A stretch of DNA of 64,000 bases from Paracoccus aminovorans (lineage in GTDB: Bacteria > Pseudomonadota > Alphaproteobacteria > Rhodobacterales > Rhodobacteraceae): contig NZ_KQ955208.1 in NCBI RefSeq assembly GCF_001546115.1, forward strand, positions 1,567,005 through 1,631,004, in the 5' to 3' direction. The position numbers and the translations under genes are program-made. Below are positions 9,281 to 18,811 of this stretch, one piece after another. Every line of letters starts with the position of its first letter. The first letter of the stretch is position 1. The notes beneath the pieces were generated by a model. That model made no database searches. It saw only the letters and a program-made list of their open reading frames with translations, and had not been told where the DNA came from.

Positions 9281-10684
9281 ATGTTTCGCGATACGCTGAG
9301 GAAATGGCGGCGCCCGCTGCTGGCGGCCCTGCTGGCGGGGGCGACCGCGCTGCCCGCCACGGCCGAGACCCTGGCCGACGCCATGGTCGATGCCTATCGC
9401 CACTCGGCGCTGCTGGACCAGAACCGCGCCGTGCTGCGCGCCGCGGACGAGGATGCGGCGGCCGCCATCGCCGCCCTGCGCCCGGTGCTGCAATGGGTCG
9501 CCGAATACACCTATCAGAACATCGAGGGCTTCGACGCCAACAGCGCCGGCATCGGGCTGCAGGCCTCGATGACGCTCTACGACTGGGGCCGCAGCGCCAT
9601 TGCCATCGACATCGCCAAGGAAAGCGTGCTCGGCACCCGCGCCGCACTGGTGGGCGTCGAGCAGGACGTGCTGCTGGGCGCGGTCGAGGCCTATCTGAAC
9701 GTGCGCAGCGCCACCGAGCAGGTCGAGTTGCAGGCCAATTCCGTGCGGGTGATCGGCCAGGAACAGCAGGCCGCCACCGACCGTTTCGACGTGGGCGAGA
9801 TCACCCAGACCGACGTGGCGCAGGCCGATGCCGCGCTGGCCGAGGCCCGCGCCAGCCTCGCCTCGGCCGAAGGCGACCTGCAGATCGCGCGCGAGAATTA
9901 CCGCGCCGCCACCGGCAAGATGCCGGGCACGCTGGCGCCGCCGCCGCCCTCGCCCAAGCTGCCGGCGACGCTGGAGACGGCGCGCGACATCGGCCGGCGC
10001 ACCCATCCACTAATCCGCCAAGCCCAGCGCGAGGCCGCCGCCGCCGAGCTGGGCGTCGCCGCCGCCGCCGCCGAGCGCAACCCCGAGCTGACCGGCTCGG
10101 CCGGGCTGACCAAGCAGCATAGCCGCTCGCAGGGTGTCCTGGGCGGGGCGAGCTCTACGTCCCGGGACAGCGCCTCGGTGTCGCTGAGCCTGTCGCAGAC
10201 GATTTATTCCGGCGGCCGCCTGCCCGCCGCGCATCGCAAGGCAATGGCGCAGCGTGATTCGGTCCGGGCGGCGCTGCTGAACGTCTCGCGCCAGGTCGAT
10301 CAGGCCGTCGGCACCGCCTGGGCGGGAATCGACGTGGCCCGGGCGCAGATTCGCGCCATCGATGAACAGATCGTTGCCGCGCAGCAGGCCTATAACGGCG
10401 TGCGCGAAGAGGCGACGCTGGGCGCAAGGACGACTTTGGACGTCCTGGACGCCGAACAATCGCTGCTGGAGGCCCGCGCGAACAAGATTACGGCGGAAGC
10501 CAATCTCCAGTTAGCACATTATCAACTATTGTCCGCTATGGGTTTGTTGACGGTGGAAAACCTGAAACTGGGGATACCGACCTATGACCCATCGGCCTAT
10601 TACAATGCGGTGCAGGACGCACCCTTTACCAGCAGGCAGGGCGAAAGCCTCGACCGCGTCTTGCGCGCGATCGGCAGGGACTGA
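9281..10684 (+). CDS. tolC: TolC family outer-membrane channel protein
   Basis: Outer-membrane efflux/type I secretion channel of 467 residues. I chose the ATG at 9281 because AGGAAAGG sits 7 bases upstream and it opens on a signal peptide (RRPLLAALLAGATALPATAET). A GTG overlapping the previous stop at 9254 is the alternative. The TolC repeats are evident: two related halves with LADAMVDAYRHSALLDQNRAVLRAA, then YLNVRSATEQVELQAN and the matching GARTTLDVLDAEQSLLEARAN. It could serve the RND pump at 1523-5775 and any type I exporter. It lies directly after the PCMT-like gene and 27 bases before the PopZ-like gene. Confidence 0.92.
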   Translation: MFRDTLRKWRRPLLAALLAGATALPATAETLADAMVDAYRHSALLDQNRAVLRAADEDAAAAIAALRPVLQWVAEYTYQNIEGFDANSAGIGLQASMTLYDWGRSAIAIDIAKESVLGTRAALVGVEQDVLLGAVEAYLNVRSATEQVELQANSVRVIGQEQQAATDRFDVGEITQTDVAQADAALAEARASLASAEGDLQIARENYRAATGKMPGTLAPPPPSPKLPATLETARDIGRRTHPLIRQAQREAAAAELGVAAAAAERNPELTGSAGLTKQHSRSQGVLGGASSTSRDSASVSLSLSQTIYSGGRLPAAHRKAMAQRDSVRAALLNVSRQVDQAVGTAWAGIDVARAQIRAIDEQIVAAQQAYNGVREEATLGARTTLDVLDAEQSLLEARANKITAEANLQLAHYQLLSAMGLLTVENLKLGIPTYDPSAYYNAVQDAPFTSRQGESLDRVLRAIGRD

Positions 10685-10711
10685 GCCCGCCCTCGAATCC
10701 GGGGGCGCATC

Positions 10712-11605
10712 ATGCAGCATGAGCTGATGCGCCATCCGGCGCCGCCCCCCGGGGCGGACAATGTCGGCGACGTGCTGGCCTCGATTCGCCGGCTCATCGC
10801 CCAGGATGAGGCGGGCTGCCGCATCCCGAACCAGGCGCTGAACACGCTTCCCGCCCAGGACATCGCGCCGCGCATCCGCGTCGAGCCGATGGCTCCGGTC
10901 CCGCCCGCGGCTGCGCCGCTGGTGCTGGACAGCACCGACCTGATCGCCACCGCTGCGGATGAGGAGGCGCGCGAAACCACCGCCGCGGCGGCCGACCCGG
11001 AGACGGCGGTGGCGGAACGCGGGACGGAAATGCTGTCAGCCATGCCGGCGGATGTCATGGACGAAGCCATGGCGGAACCCGTGGCCGAAGCCCCGGCCCA
11101 GCCCGAACCCCAGCCGGAGGCCCAGAACAGCGACTTCGGCGACTGGCTGAAGCTGCCCCTGACCGGACCGACCCATGCGGCCTTTGCCGCCGCCTGGCCG
11201 CAGCCGCTTGCGGCCGAGGCCGGCGCGGACGATCCCGTCGAAACCGCATCGCCGGACACGGCCGCCGAGCCGATCCAGGCCTTCGGCCCCTTCTTCGAAC
11301 ACACCACCACCACAAACGCGCAAATGGAGGAAACCATGCTGCATGCACATTCCACCGTGACCCCGATCAATCCCCTGGCCGAGGCGCATGCCGCCGCCGA
11401 GGCGCTGAACCGCGAAAGCGAACAGCACCTGTTCGCGCCGCAGGACAAGGACACCCAGAAGGGCACCCACCTGCGCGGCATGATCCGCGAGGCGATCCGC
11501 CAGGAGTTGCAGGGCGAGATCGGCAACCGGCTGAGCCGCAACCTGCAACAGATGATCCGTCACGAGATCGAACTGACCCTGCGCCAGATGTGCGAACAGG
11601 AATGA
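10712..11605 (+). CDS. PopZ-like (DUF2497-type) protein, tentative
   Basis: 297 residues in three parts. The N-terminal motif VGDVLASIRRLIAQDE matches the opening of the PopZ/DUF2497 family. A long acidic, Ala/Pro-rich, probably disordered middle follows (about residues 45-215). The C-terminal helical block has LRGMIREAIRQEL and RNLQQMIRHEIELTL. PopZ proteins self-assemble at the cell pole and tether the chromosome origin. The helix-disorder-helix layout fits, but the C-terminus is not a close match to Caulobacter PopZ as I remember it. It follows tolC with a Gly-rich ribosome site. Convergent with the NlpD-like gene. Confidence 0.6.
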   Translation: MQHELMRHPAPPPGADNVGDVLASIRRLIAQDEAGCRIPNQALNTLPAQDIAPRIRVEPMAPVPPAAAPLVLDSTDLIATAADEEARETTAAAADPETAVAERGTEMLSAMPADVMDEAMAEPVAEAPAQPEPQPEAQNSDFGDWLKLPLTGPTHAAFAAAWPQPLAAEAGADDPVETASPDTAAEPIQAFGPFFEHTTTTNAQMEETMLHAHSTVTPINPLAEAHAAAEALNRESEQHLFAPQDKDTQKGTHLRGMIREAIRQELQGEIGNRLSRNLQQMIRHEIELTLRQMCEQE

Positions 11606-11869
11606 CGGCCCCGACCGGCGGTCCCGCATCCCCGGATCGGAACCGCCGCGTCGCCGCGCAGCCGCAGGGCTGCGGCATGGCCCGCCGATGAGGGCGGCAA
11701 AGCTGCGGCGTTCGGGCATCGCAAAACGACGCGGGGCGCCAGCGGGACCGGCAGCGGCGGCTCGCGCCGGGCCATCGGCCCAAAGCGGCCCCAAGGGCAC
11801 CGGCTTCGCGGCGCCGCACCGACCCAGCCTCCAGCCCCCTGACCCGGACTGCCTTTGGCCCTGCCCCGT

Positions 11870-13012
11870 TCAGTTCAGGTATTTCTCGGGATCGACGCTG
11901 TCGAAGCCGTTGCGGACCTCGAAATGCACGACGCCCTGGCTGCGCACCTTGCCGAGGCTCGTGCCGGCGCTGACGGCCTGGCCCTTGCTGACGGCGACAT
12001 CCTCAAGGCCGGCATAGACGGTCATCAGGTTGCCGTCATGACGCACCACCACGATCGGCACATTGTCCGTGTCGCGGGTGATCGCCGCCACGGTCCCCGA
12101 CCCGGCGGCGGCCACCGTGCTGCCGGCAGCGGCCGAGATGTCGATGCCTTCGTTCTTGCCCTTCTGATAGGTGCGGATGATCGCACCATTGGCGGGCATG
12201 CGGAACCGGCCATTGCCCGAGGCGGCGGTGCGCGTCTTGCCCAGGTCCGGGCTTGCGGGCTTCGCCACCGGGCTGCCGGCGGGCGTGGTCCTTTCGCTGG
12301 GCAGCGGCTCGGCCGAGGAGGGCGGGCGCGGCGTCGGGCTGCCGCTGCCGGGCGCGGTCACCACCGCGGTGGCCGAGGGCGCCTTGCCGCCCGCCACCGG
12401 GATCAGCAGCCGCTGCCCGGTGCGCAGCGTCATCGACGACGACAGCCCGTTCCACGCGGCCAGGTCATTGACCGAGACATTGTATTTGCGGGCGATGGAC
12501 CAGGCGGTTTCGCCGGTGGCGACGACATGCTGGCGCGGCTGGCTTGCCGCCGGCTGGGTCGGCGTGCCCGTGCCCCCAGCCGCCGCCGGCTGCCGGACGC
12601 CCTGGCCGGCGAAGGGATCGCTGACCATTCCGGTCGAGGTGGCGACCGGCGCTCCGCCCGCCACCCGGCGCGGCAGGGCGACCACGGCGCCGGGGTTCAG
12701 CACGGTATTGGCATTGATCGCATTGTAGCTCGCCAGCTCGCCGGCGTTCAGCCCCAGCCGCGCCGCGATGGTGGCGACCGTATCGCCCTGGCGGGCGATG
12801 GCGACCTGGTAGCCGGGATAGGAGATCACCCCGCGCTGGTCCGGGGCCGGCCGCGGTTGCGCCTGCGCCGCCGCCTGAGCGGTGTCGAAGCCGCCGCCCC
12901 AGCCGCGCAGGTCGGGGTCGAAATTGCTGAAATCCAGCCCGCCCTGCGGCCCGCAGGAGACCAAGCCCGCCACGGCGCCGGCGGCCAGCGCCCATTGCCT
13001 GATTTTCGCCAT
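11870..13012 (-). CDS. NlpD-like lipoprotein: two LysM repeats and a degenerate LytM (M23) domain
   Basis: 380 residues from the ATG at 13012, preceded by GAGGAA. The N-terminus is a lipoprotein signal with lipobox LVSC (Cys20). Two LysM modules follow (VAIARQGDTVATIAARLGL and HVVATGETAWSIARKYNV), a Pro/Ser linker and a C-terminal LytM domain. The zinc ligands of active M23 enzymes are missing: the usual H..GxD site reads KNEGIDIS and HxH reads GVVHFEV. That pattern is known for NlpD and EnvC, which activate amidases rather than cut peptidoglycan. Its position directly after surE and pcm is the classical surE-pcm-nlpD order, supporting the assignment. Confidence 0.9.
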   Translation of the reverse strand: MAKIRQWALAAGAVAGLVSCGPQGGLDFSNFDPDLRGWGGGFDTAQAAAQAQPRPAPDQRGVISYPGYQVAIARQGDTVATIAARLGLNAGELASYNAINANTVLNPGAVVALPRRVAGGAPVATSTGMVSDPFAGQGVRQPAAAGGTGTPTQPAASQPRQHVVATGETAWSIARKYNVSVNDLAAWNGLSSSMTLRTGQRLLIPVAGGKAPSATAVVTAPGSGSPTPRPPSSAEPLPSERTTPAGSPVAKPASPDLGKTRTAASGNGRFRMPANGAIIRTYQKGKNEGIDISAAAGSTVAAAGSGTVAAITRDTDNVPIVVVRHDGNLMTVYAGLEDVAVSKGQAVSAGTSLGKVRSQGVVHFEVRNGFDSVDPEKYLN

Positions 13013-13043
13013 CTGCCCGTTCCTCACTCAGTACGGCCGGGGG

Positions 13044-13694
13044 TCATGTCTGTCCCAACCCCTCGACCAGCGGCACGAAGCGCACCTGCCGCAATTCGTC
13101 GTAATCATAGCCGTTTTCGTCGCGCCGCACCCGGATCAGCGTCTGCACCGCATCCGACTGCCCGACCGGCACCACCATGATACCGCCGATCTTCAACTGC
13201 GCCAAGAGCGGCCCGGGTGGATCCTCGGCCGCCGCCGTCACCATGATGCGATCAAAGGGCGCCTGCTCGGGCAGCCCGTGCGAGCCGTCGGCAACCATGG
13301 CGGTGATGTTGGTCAGGCCGAAATGGCGGAAGATCGCCTCGGCCTCGGCGACCAGCCGGCGGTGGCGGTCCAGCGTATAGACCCGGCGGCACAAAAGCGA
13401 CAGGATCGCCGCCTGATAGCCCGAGCCGGTGCCGATCTCCAGCACCTTGTCGCGCGGCCCGACCTGCAGGGCCTGGGTCATCAGCCCGACGACCGAGGGC
13501 TGGCTGATGGTCTGGCCGCAGGGGATCGGCAGCGGCGTGTCGTCATAGGCGCGATCCTCGAAATGGCCGCGCACGAATTCGCCGCGGTCGATGCGCTCCA
13601 TCGCCTCGAGCACGCGCGGATCGGTGACCCCGCGCTGCCGCAGCGCGAACAGGAAGCGCATCTTGCGTTCGGCAGTCTGGGGATCGTCGCTCAT
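13044..13694 (-). CDS. pcm: Protein-L-isoaspartate O-methyltransferase
   Basis: 216-residue repair enzyme that methylates L-isoaspartyl residues in damaged proteins. It has the canonical substrate motif GQTISQP at residues 60-66 and SAM motif VLEIGTGSG at 84-92, then [10 protein letters not shown] and [14 protein letters not shown]. The ATG at 13694 lies 8 bases after the surE stop. It reads with surE and the NlpD-like gene as one minus-strand operon. Compared with the paralogue at 8604 all family motifs are intact, so this is the likely true Pcm. Confidence 0.95.
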   Translation of the reverse strand: MSDDPQTAERKMRFLFALRQRGVTDPRVLEAMERIDRGEFVRGHFEDRAYDDTPLPIPCGQTISQPSVVGLMTQALQVGPRDKVLEIGTGSGYQAAILSLLCRRVYTLDRHRRLVAEAEAIFRHFGLTNITAMVADGSHGLPEQAPFDRIMVTAAAEDPPGPLLAQLKIGGIMVVPVGQSDAVQTLIRVRRDENGYDYDELRQVRFVPLVEGLGQT

Positions 13695-13702
13695 GCCCGG
13701 GT

Positions 13703-14494
13703 TCAGCCCTCGTCCAGCAGGCCGCAGAGTTCGGCCAGGGTCTTGTGACAGGTCAGGTCCGGCCGCATCGGCGTCAATGAGATATAGTCGCGCATGTTCG
13801 CGTCCACGTCGCTGTCCGGCGTCGCCGGCGCGGTCTGCGAGCCGCCCATCACCCACAGGAAGCGCCGGCCGTTCGGCGCATGATAGGGCTCGATCTCGAA
13901 GCGCACGCCGTGGCGGCGGCCCTGCGGCGCGACGCGGGTGCCCTTGACCGAACCCGCATCGCAGGGCGGGAAGTTCAGGTTGTAGAACAGCCGGAAATCC
14001 GCGTCCGAGGTCCAGTCGCCATGGTCCAGCAGCCGCCGGATCAGCCGCGGCCCGTGCACCCGGGCGCATTCGAACGGATCCTCCAGCCCGGCGGTGCGGC
14101 TGCCCATGTATTGCGACAGCGCGATGGCGGGGAGGCCTTGCAGCGCCGCCTCCATCGCGCCGCCGACGGTGCCGGAATACATCACGTTCTCGCCCGAGTT
14201 GTTGCCCCGGTTCACGCCCGACAGCACCAGGTCGGGCGGGTTGTCCTTCATCACGTCCATGGCCGCCAGCACGCAATCGGCCGGAGAACCCTCGGCGGCA
14301 AAGCGGCGCGGGCCCAGCTCGGCGATCAGCGTCGGGTGGACATAGCTGATGCAATGCGCCACGCCCGATTGCTCGAAGGCGGGGGCCACGGTCCAGACCT
14401 CGCCGCCGGGACCGGCGACCTCAGTCGCGATCTCGTGCAGGGTCACGAGGCCCGGAGCGTTGATGCCGTCGTCATTGGTGATCAGAATGCGCAT
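13703..14494 (-). CDS. surE: 5'/3'-nucleotidase SurE
   Basis: 263-residue stationary-phase survival nucleotidase acting on nucleoside monophosphates. The metal site motif [15 protein letters not shown] opens the protein (Asp8, Asp9). Ser43 lies in VAPAFEQSG and an Asn follows in [12 protein letters not shown] trimmed a 26-residue N-terminal extension seen in a longer frame because the family begins at [10 protein letters not shown]. First gene of the surE-pcm-nlpD operon on the minus strand, divergent from the TSUP transporter. Confidence 0.95.
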   Translation of the reverse strand: MRILITNDDGINAPGLVTLHEIATEVAGPGGEVWTVAPAFEQSGVAHCISYVHPTLIAELGPRRFAAEGSPADCVLAAMDVMKDNPPDLVLSGVNRGNNSGENVMYSGTVGGAMEAALQGLPAIALSQYMGSRTAGLEDPFECARVHGPRLIRRLLDHGDWTSDADFRLFYNLNFPPCDAGSVKGTRVAPQGRRHGVRFEIEPYHAPNGRRFLWVMGGSQTAPATPDSDVDANMRDYISLTPMRPDLTCHKTLAELCGLLDEG

Positions 14495-14682
14495 GTTCGT
14501 CCCTGTGCGGCGACGCGCGCGGGCAGCGCCGGTGCCGCCCGCATCATCGCCGGTTATCTGCCGGTGGTGCAATGCTTATCCATGCCACGGCGCTGCGACA
14601 ACCCGCAGGCGACATGCGCGGGACGTTTGACGCGAAGCCCGGGCCGAGGCAGGATCAGGGGAAGAAACGGGCCGGGCAGGAT

Positions 14683-15606
14683 ATGCAGATCTATCTTCCC
14701 ATCGCCGAGGTGGTGGTCAACAGCTTCACGCTGGTCGGCCTGGGCGGCATTGTCGGGCTGATGTCGGGCCTGTTCGGCGTCGGCGGCGGCTTCCTGATCA
14801 CGCCGCTTCTGTTCTTCATCGGCATCCCGCCGGCCATCGCGGTGGCGACCGGCGCGAACCAGGTCGTGGCCTCGTCCTTTTCCGGCGTGCTGGCGCATGT
14901 GAAGCGCAAGACCGTCGATTTCCGCATGGGCTGGGTCCTGCTGGGCGGCGGCCTCGTCGGCTCGTCGCTGGGGGTGCTGCTGTTCAACCTCTTGTCGCGG
15001 CTTGGCCAGGTCGATCTGGTGGTGCAGCTCTGCTATGTCGTGTTCCTGGGCCTGATCGGGGCGATGATGCTGCAGGAAAGCCTGCGCGCGCTGCGCCGCA
15101 CCCGGGTCAGCGGGCCGTTGAAGCCGATGCGCCGCAACCAGCACGGCTGGGTGCACAAATGGCCGCTGAAGATGAAGTTCCGCGCCTCGGGCCTGTATAT
15201 CAGCGCGATCCCGGTGCTGCTGGTCGGGGCGGCTGTCGGCGTGCTGGGCGCGATCATGGGGGTCGGCGGCGGCTTCATCATGGTGCCGGCGATGATCTAT
15301 CTGCTGGGCATGCCGACCAAGGTGGTCATCGGCACCTCGCTGTTCCAGATCACCTTCCTGTCGGCCTATACCACGCTGATGCACGCGGTCTCGTCGAACA
15401 CGGTCGACGTGATGCTGGCGGTGCTGCTGATCGTCGGCGGCGTCATCGGCGCGCAGGTCGGCACGCATTACGGCGCCCGGCTGCGGGCCGAGCAGCTGCG
15501 CATCCTGCTGGCGCTTCTGGTGCTGGCGGTCTGCGGCAAGCTGGCGCTGGACCTGTTCCTGCGCCCGGACGACCTCTATTCCATCACGCCGGGGATCCTG
15601 AAATGA
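14683..15606 (+). CDS. TSUP family transporter (TauE/SafE)
   Basis: 307-residue integral membrane protein with about eight hydrophobic segments. The two-fold repeat characteristic of TauE/SafE is clear: VGLMSGLFGVGGGFLITPLL near the start and GVLGAIMGVGGGFIMVPAM in the second half. Family members export sulfite, sulfoacetate or related anions; the exact substrate is not readable. I selected the ATG at 14683 because a 37-residue upstream extension is hydrophilic and unlike the family. It overlaps the TIGR02186 gene by four bases (ATGA), a pairing conserved in this order. Confidence 0.88.
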   Translation: MQIYLPIAEVVVNSFTLVGLGGIVGLMSGLFGVGGGFLITPLLFFIGIPPAIAVATGANQVVASSFSGVLAHVKRKTVDFRMGWVLLGGGLVGSSLGVLLFNLLSRLGQVDLVVQLCYVVFLGLIGAMMLQESLRALRRTRVSGPLKPMRRNQHGWVHKWPLKMKFRASGLYISAIPVLLVGAAVGVLGAIMGVGGGFIMVPAMIYLLGMPTKVVIGTSLFQITFLSAYTTLMHAVSSNTVDVMLAVLLIVGGVIGAQVGTHYGARLRAEQLRILLALLVLAVCGKLALDLFLRPDDLYSITPGILK

Positions 15607-16400
15607 TCCGGCGCGCCGCCCTGGCCTGGCTGGCCCCGCTGCTCCTGGCGCTGCCGCTGTCGGCGCAAGAGGCCGAGCGGCCGGAACCGCCCGAGCGGAT
15701 CGTCGCTGGCCTGTCGCGCGACGACGTCGACATCACCACGAATTTCGACGGTTCGGACATCATCATCTACGGCGCCATCAAGCGCGAGACGCCGATCCCG
15801 CCCGGCGAGCCGCTGGACGTGATCGTCACGGTCGAGGGGCCGGCCCGCGCCATCACCGTGCGCCACAAGGAGCGGCGCTTCGGCGTCTGGGTCAATACCG
15901 GCCGGGTCGGCATCGGCGCGGCGCCCAGCTTCTACGTGGTGGCGACGACGCGGCCGCTGGGCCGGATCCTGAACCCCAAGGACGACCAGCGCTTCCGCAT
16001 CTCGATCCCGCTGGCGATGCGGGCCTTTTCCGGCCAGGCCGACGTCCCCGACGTGGTGCCCTATACCGAGGCCTTCGTGCGCCTGCGCCGGCGCGCCGAC
16101 CTGTATCGCCAGGACGACGGCGCCGTGCTGCTGGCGCAGCAGACGCTGTTTCGCGCCGATGTGCGCCTGCCCGCCAACCTGATCGAGGGCTTCTACAGCA
16201 CCCGCATCTTCCTGTTGCGCGACGGGCTGGTCACCGACAGTTTCCGCGCCCCGATCGAGGTGCGCAAGGTCGGGCTGGAGCGCTGGCTCTATCGCCTGGC
16301 GCTGGACCAGCCATTCCTTTACGGCATCATGTCGCTGGCCATCGCGGTGGCGGCGGGCTGGGGCGCCTCGGCCGCGTTCCGGCAGATCAAGCGGCCCTAG
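15603..16400 (+). CDS. TIGR02186-type membrane-anchored periplasmic protein
   Basis: 265 residues: signal peptide ending near ALPLSAQEA, a periplasmic domain beginning ERIVAGLSRDDVDITTNFDG, and a single C-terminal membrane segment (YGIMSLAIAVAAGWGASAAF) with a short basic tail. This layout and the opening motif match the uncharacterised family TIGR02186, nearly always encoded next to a TauE/SafE transporter. The four-base overlap with that gene suggests translation coupling and a shared role. Biochemical function is unknown. Its stop overlaps the convergent DUF482 gene. Confidence 0.82.
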   Translation: MIRRAALAWLAPLLLALPLSAQEAERPEPPERIVAGLSRDDVDITTNFDGSDIIIYGAIKRETPIPPGEPLDVIVTVEGPARAITVRHKERRFGVWVNTGRVGIGAAPSFYVVATTRPLGRILNPKDDQRFRISIPLAMRAFSGQADVPDVVPYTEAFVRLRRRADLYRQDDGAVLLAQQTLFRADVRLPANLIEGFYSTRIFLLRDGLVTDSFRAPIEVRKVGLERWLYRLALDQPFLYGIMSLAIAVAAGWGASAAFRQIKRP

Positions 16401-17539
16401 GGCGAGATCTCGCCGCGCCGGAACGGGCCAAGCTCGGCCAGATAGCCCATCTCGGCGTCCACCGCCTGCCGCTCGCGGTGCAGGAAATCGGCGATGGCGT
16501 CATGGAAGCCCTGGTCGCGCACCCAATGCAGCGAATGGGTCCGGGTCGGCAGGTAGCCGCGCGCCAGCTTGTGCTCGCCCTGCGCCCCGGCCTCGACCCG
16601 CGCCAGGCCATGCGCGATGGCCCAGTCGATGGCGCGGTGATAGCACAGCTCGAAATGCAGGAAGGGGTGGTCCTCGACCGCGCCCCAATAGCGGCCGTAA
16701 AGCGCGTCCGGCCCGATCAGGTTCAGCGCCCCGGCGATGGGACGGCCGTCGCGCTCGGCCAGGACCAGCAGGCAATCGTCGCGCATGGTCTCGTGCAGCC
16801 GGTCGAAGAAGGCCCGCGTCAGATAGGGCCGGCCCCATTTGCGCCCGCCGGTGTCTTGGTAGAAGCCCCAGAAGGCGTCCCAATGCGCGGGCTCGATCTC
16901 GTCGCCGCGCAGGCTGCGGATGGTGCCGCCGAAACCCTGCGCCCGCTCGCGTTCCTTGCGGATCGCCTTGCGCTTGCGCGACGACAGCTGCGCCAGGAAA
17001 TCCTCGAACGTGCCATAGCCCTGGTTCAGCCAGTGGAACTGCTCGCTGGCGCGGGACAGGAAGCCGGCGGGTTCGGCCAGCTCTGCCTCGGCTTCGGTGC
17101 AGAAGGTGACATGCGCGCCCGACAGGCCGGATTGCCGGGCGATCTGCGCCATGGCCTGCAGCAGCGCCAGCCGCACCGGCGCCTCGGGCGCGATCAGCCG
17201 CGGCCCGGTCACCGGGGTAAAGGGCACCGCGCATTGCAGCTTGGGGTAATAGCGCCCGCCGGCACGCTCATAAGCCTGCGCCCAGGCGTGGTCGAAGATG
17301 TATTCGCCCTGGCTGTGGGTCTTCAGATAGCAGGGCGCGACGCCCGCGACGCGGCCATCGACCCGCGCGACCAGATGCGAGGGGTACCAACCCGTGCCCT
17401 CGCCGACCGAGCCGGACGCCTCCAGCGCCGACAGGAAGCGATGCGTGGTGAAGGGATTCGCCGCCGCACCGCAGCCGTCCCATTCGGCGGCGGGCAGGGC
17501 AGAGATCGCGGGCAGGACGGAGACGGTCATTTCGCTCAT
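16397..17539 (-). CDS. DUF482/COG3146 GNAT-fold acyltransferase
   Basis: About 380 residues of the COG3146 family (peptidogalycan biosynthesis/GNAT-like). Conserved signatures are NPFTTHRFLSALE, the EYIFDHAWAQAYERAG block, GRKWGRPYLTRAFFDRL and FELCYHRAIDWAI followed by EAGAQGEHKLARGYLP. The two-domain FemAB-like architecture suggests transfer of an acyl or aminoacyl group, but no substrate is established. Three in-frame ATGs (17551, 17539, 17530) are close together with weak ribosome sites, so the start is uncertain by up to seven residues. Convergent with the TIGR02186 gene. Confidence 0.85.
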   Translation of the reverse strand: MSEMTVSVLPAISALPAAEWDGCGAAANPFTTHRFLSALEASGSVGEGTGWYPSHLVARVDGRVAGVAPCYLKTHSQGEYIFDHAWAQAYERAGGRYYPKLQCAVPFTPVTGPRLIAPEAPVRLALLQAMAQIARQSGLSGAHVTFCTEAEAELAEPAGFLSRASEQFHWLNQGYGTFEDFLAQLSSRKRKAIRKERERAQGFGGTIRSLRGDEIEPAHWDAFWGFYQDTGGRKWGRPYLTRAFFDRLHETMRDDCLLVLAERDGRPIAGALNLIGPDALYGRYWGAVEDHPFLHFELCYHRAIDWAIAHGLARVEAGAQGEHKLARGYLPTRTHSLHWVRDQGFHDAIADFLHRERQAVDAEMGYLAELGPFRRGEISP

Positions 17540-17603
17540 GCGGCGAAACATAGGCGCGCCGCCCGGCTTTGTCAGCGGGCGGCGGCGGATTCAGGCGGTT
17601 TCT

Positions 17604-18362
17604 TCAGGCCGTTTCGGGCCGGTAATGCTCGAAGGTGATGTTGTCGGCGACGCGCCGCGCCTCGGCTTCTTCAGCCGGGCTGCGGATGGTCCAGCACAGC
17701 ACCGGCACATTGCGCGCCCTCAGCGCCGCCACCGCCGGATTGCCCAGATCGACCCGGTCATGCGAGATGAAGCTGGCGCCCACAGCGTCGAAATCCGCGA
17801 TCGCCGCCAGCCGGGCGCGCGCCGCCTCGTCCAGCATCTGCCACTCGCCCTCCTCATAGCCGCAGGTGGTCAGCCCGACCGCGATCTCGGGCGCCGCCTC
17901 GTGGAAGGCCGCGACGACATGCGGGTTGAAGGACATGACCGCGACCGGCCCGTCATAGCCGGCCAAGGCCTCGGCCACCCGGCGCGGCAGCGCCCCCACC
18001 TCGAGCCCCGAGGCGATGGTCGGATCCTTGATCTCGATCAGCAGCGGCACCCGGCCGGCGACCTCGTCCAGCATCTCGCGCAGGGTCGGGATGGTCTCGT
18101 CGGTTTCCAGCAGGTGCAGCCGCGCCAGCTGCGCCGGGGTGCTGGCGGCAACGGTGCCGTTCTCGATATCGGTCAGCCGCGCCAGTTCGTAGTCGTGGAA
18201 CACCATGGGGGTGTCGTCCATGGCGCGCTGGATGTCGCATTCGATGGCATAGCCCTCGGCGATGGCGGCGCGGAACGCCGCCATGCTGTTTTCCGGCCGG
18301 CTGTCACTGTGCAGCCCGCGATGCGCGATGGGCAGGCGCAGGAAATCGGGATGCAGGCCCAT
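17604..18362 (-). CDS. Glycerophosphodiester phosphodiesterase (UgpQ-type)
   Basis: 252-residue TIM-barrel GDPD enzyme that releases glycerol 3-phosphate from deacylated phospholipids. The catalytic residues are in place: IAHRG at residues 12-16, RPENS, ECDIQ (the E..D metal pair) and VFHDYEL. There is no signal peptide, so it should act in the cytoplasm. Two ATG codons are adjacent at 18365/18362 and overlap the stop of the RidA gene, implying translational coupling. Confidence 0.9.
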   Translation of the reverse strand: MGLHPDFLRLPIAHRGLHSDSRPENSMAAFRAAIAEGYAIECDIQRAMDDTPMVFHDYELARLTDIENGTVAASTPAQLARLHLLETDETIPTLREMLDEVAGRVPLLIEIKDPTIASGLEVGALPRRVAEALAGYDGPVAVMSFNPHVVAAFHEAAPEIAVGLTTCGYEEGEWQMLDEAARARLAAIADFDAVGASFISHDRVDLGNPAVAALRARNVPVLCWTIRSPAEEAEARRVADNITFEHYRPETA

Positions 18363-18802
18363 CATTCGATCTCGAAGATGGCTTCGATCTCGACCGCGAC
18401 GCCGCGCGGCAGCGCCGGGGCCGAGACGGCGGCCCTGGCGTGCAGGCCCTTGTCGCCAAAGACCTGGACCATCAGGTCCGAGCAGCCGTTGATGACCTCG
18501 GGCTGTTCGGTGAAATCGCCGGTCGAGTTGACGAAGCCGCCCAGCTTGACCACGCGCTTGACCCGGTCCAGCGAGCCCAGCGCCGCCTTGGCCTGCGCCA
18601 GCAGCGACAGCCCGCAGCCGCGCGCCGCCTCGGCGCCCTCGGCCGTGGTCAGCTCCGCGCCGACCCGGCCCTTGGCGGCCGAGATCTGCCCCGAGACGAA
18701 CAGCATCTGCCCCGAGATCACGTAAGGGACATAGTTCGCCGCCGGCGCCGGGGCGTCGGGCAGCGTGATCCCAAGCTCTGCCAGTTTCGTCTCGATGGTC
18801 AT
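18362..18802 (-). CDS. RidA family protein (YjgF/YER057c/UK114)
   Basis: 146-residue RidA-superfamily protein. Canonical members deaminate reactive enamine/imine intermediates made by PLP enzymes. The family spine is present: YVPYVISGQMLFVSGQIS, TTAEGAEAARGCGLSLLAQAKAALGS, VVKLGGFVNSTGDF and the C-terminal ARAAVSAPALPRGVAVEIEA with the conserved Arg that binds substrate carboxylates. The length is slightly above the 130 of archetypal RidA, which fits the Rid2-7 subgroups. Coupled to the phosphodiesterase gene downstream. Confidence 0.9.
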   Translation of the reverse strand: MTIETKLAELGITLPDAPAPAANYVPYVISGQMLFVSGQISAAKGRVGAELTTAEGAEAARGCGLSLLAQAKAALGSLDRVKRVVKLGGFVNSTGDFTEQPEVINGCSDLMVQVFGDKGLHARAAVSAPALPRGVAVEIEAIFEIE

Positions 18803-18811
18803 CGCATCCTC

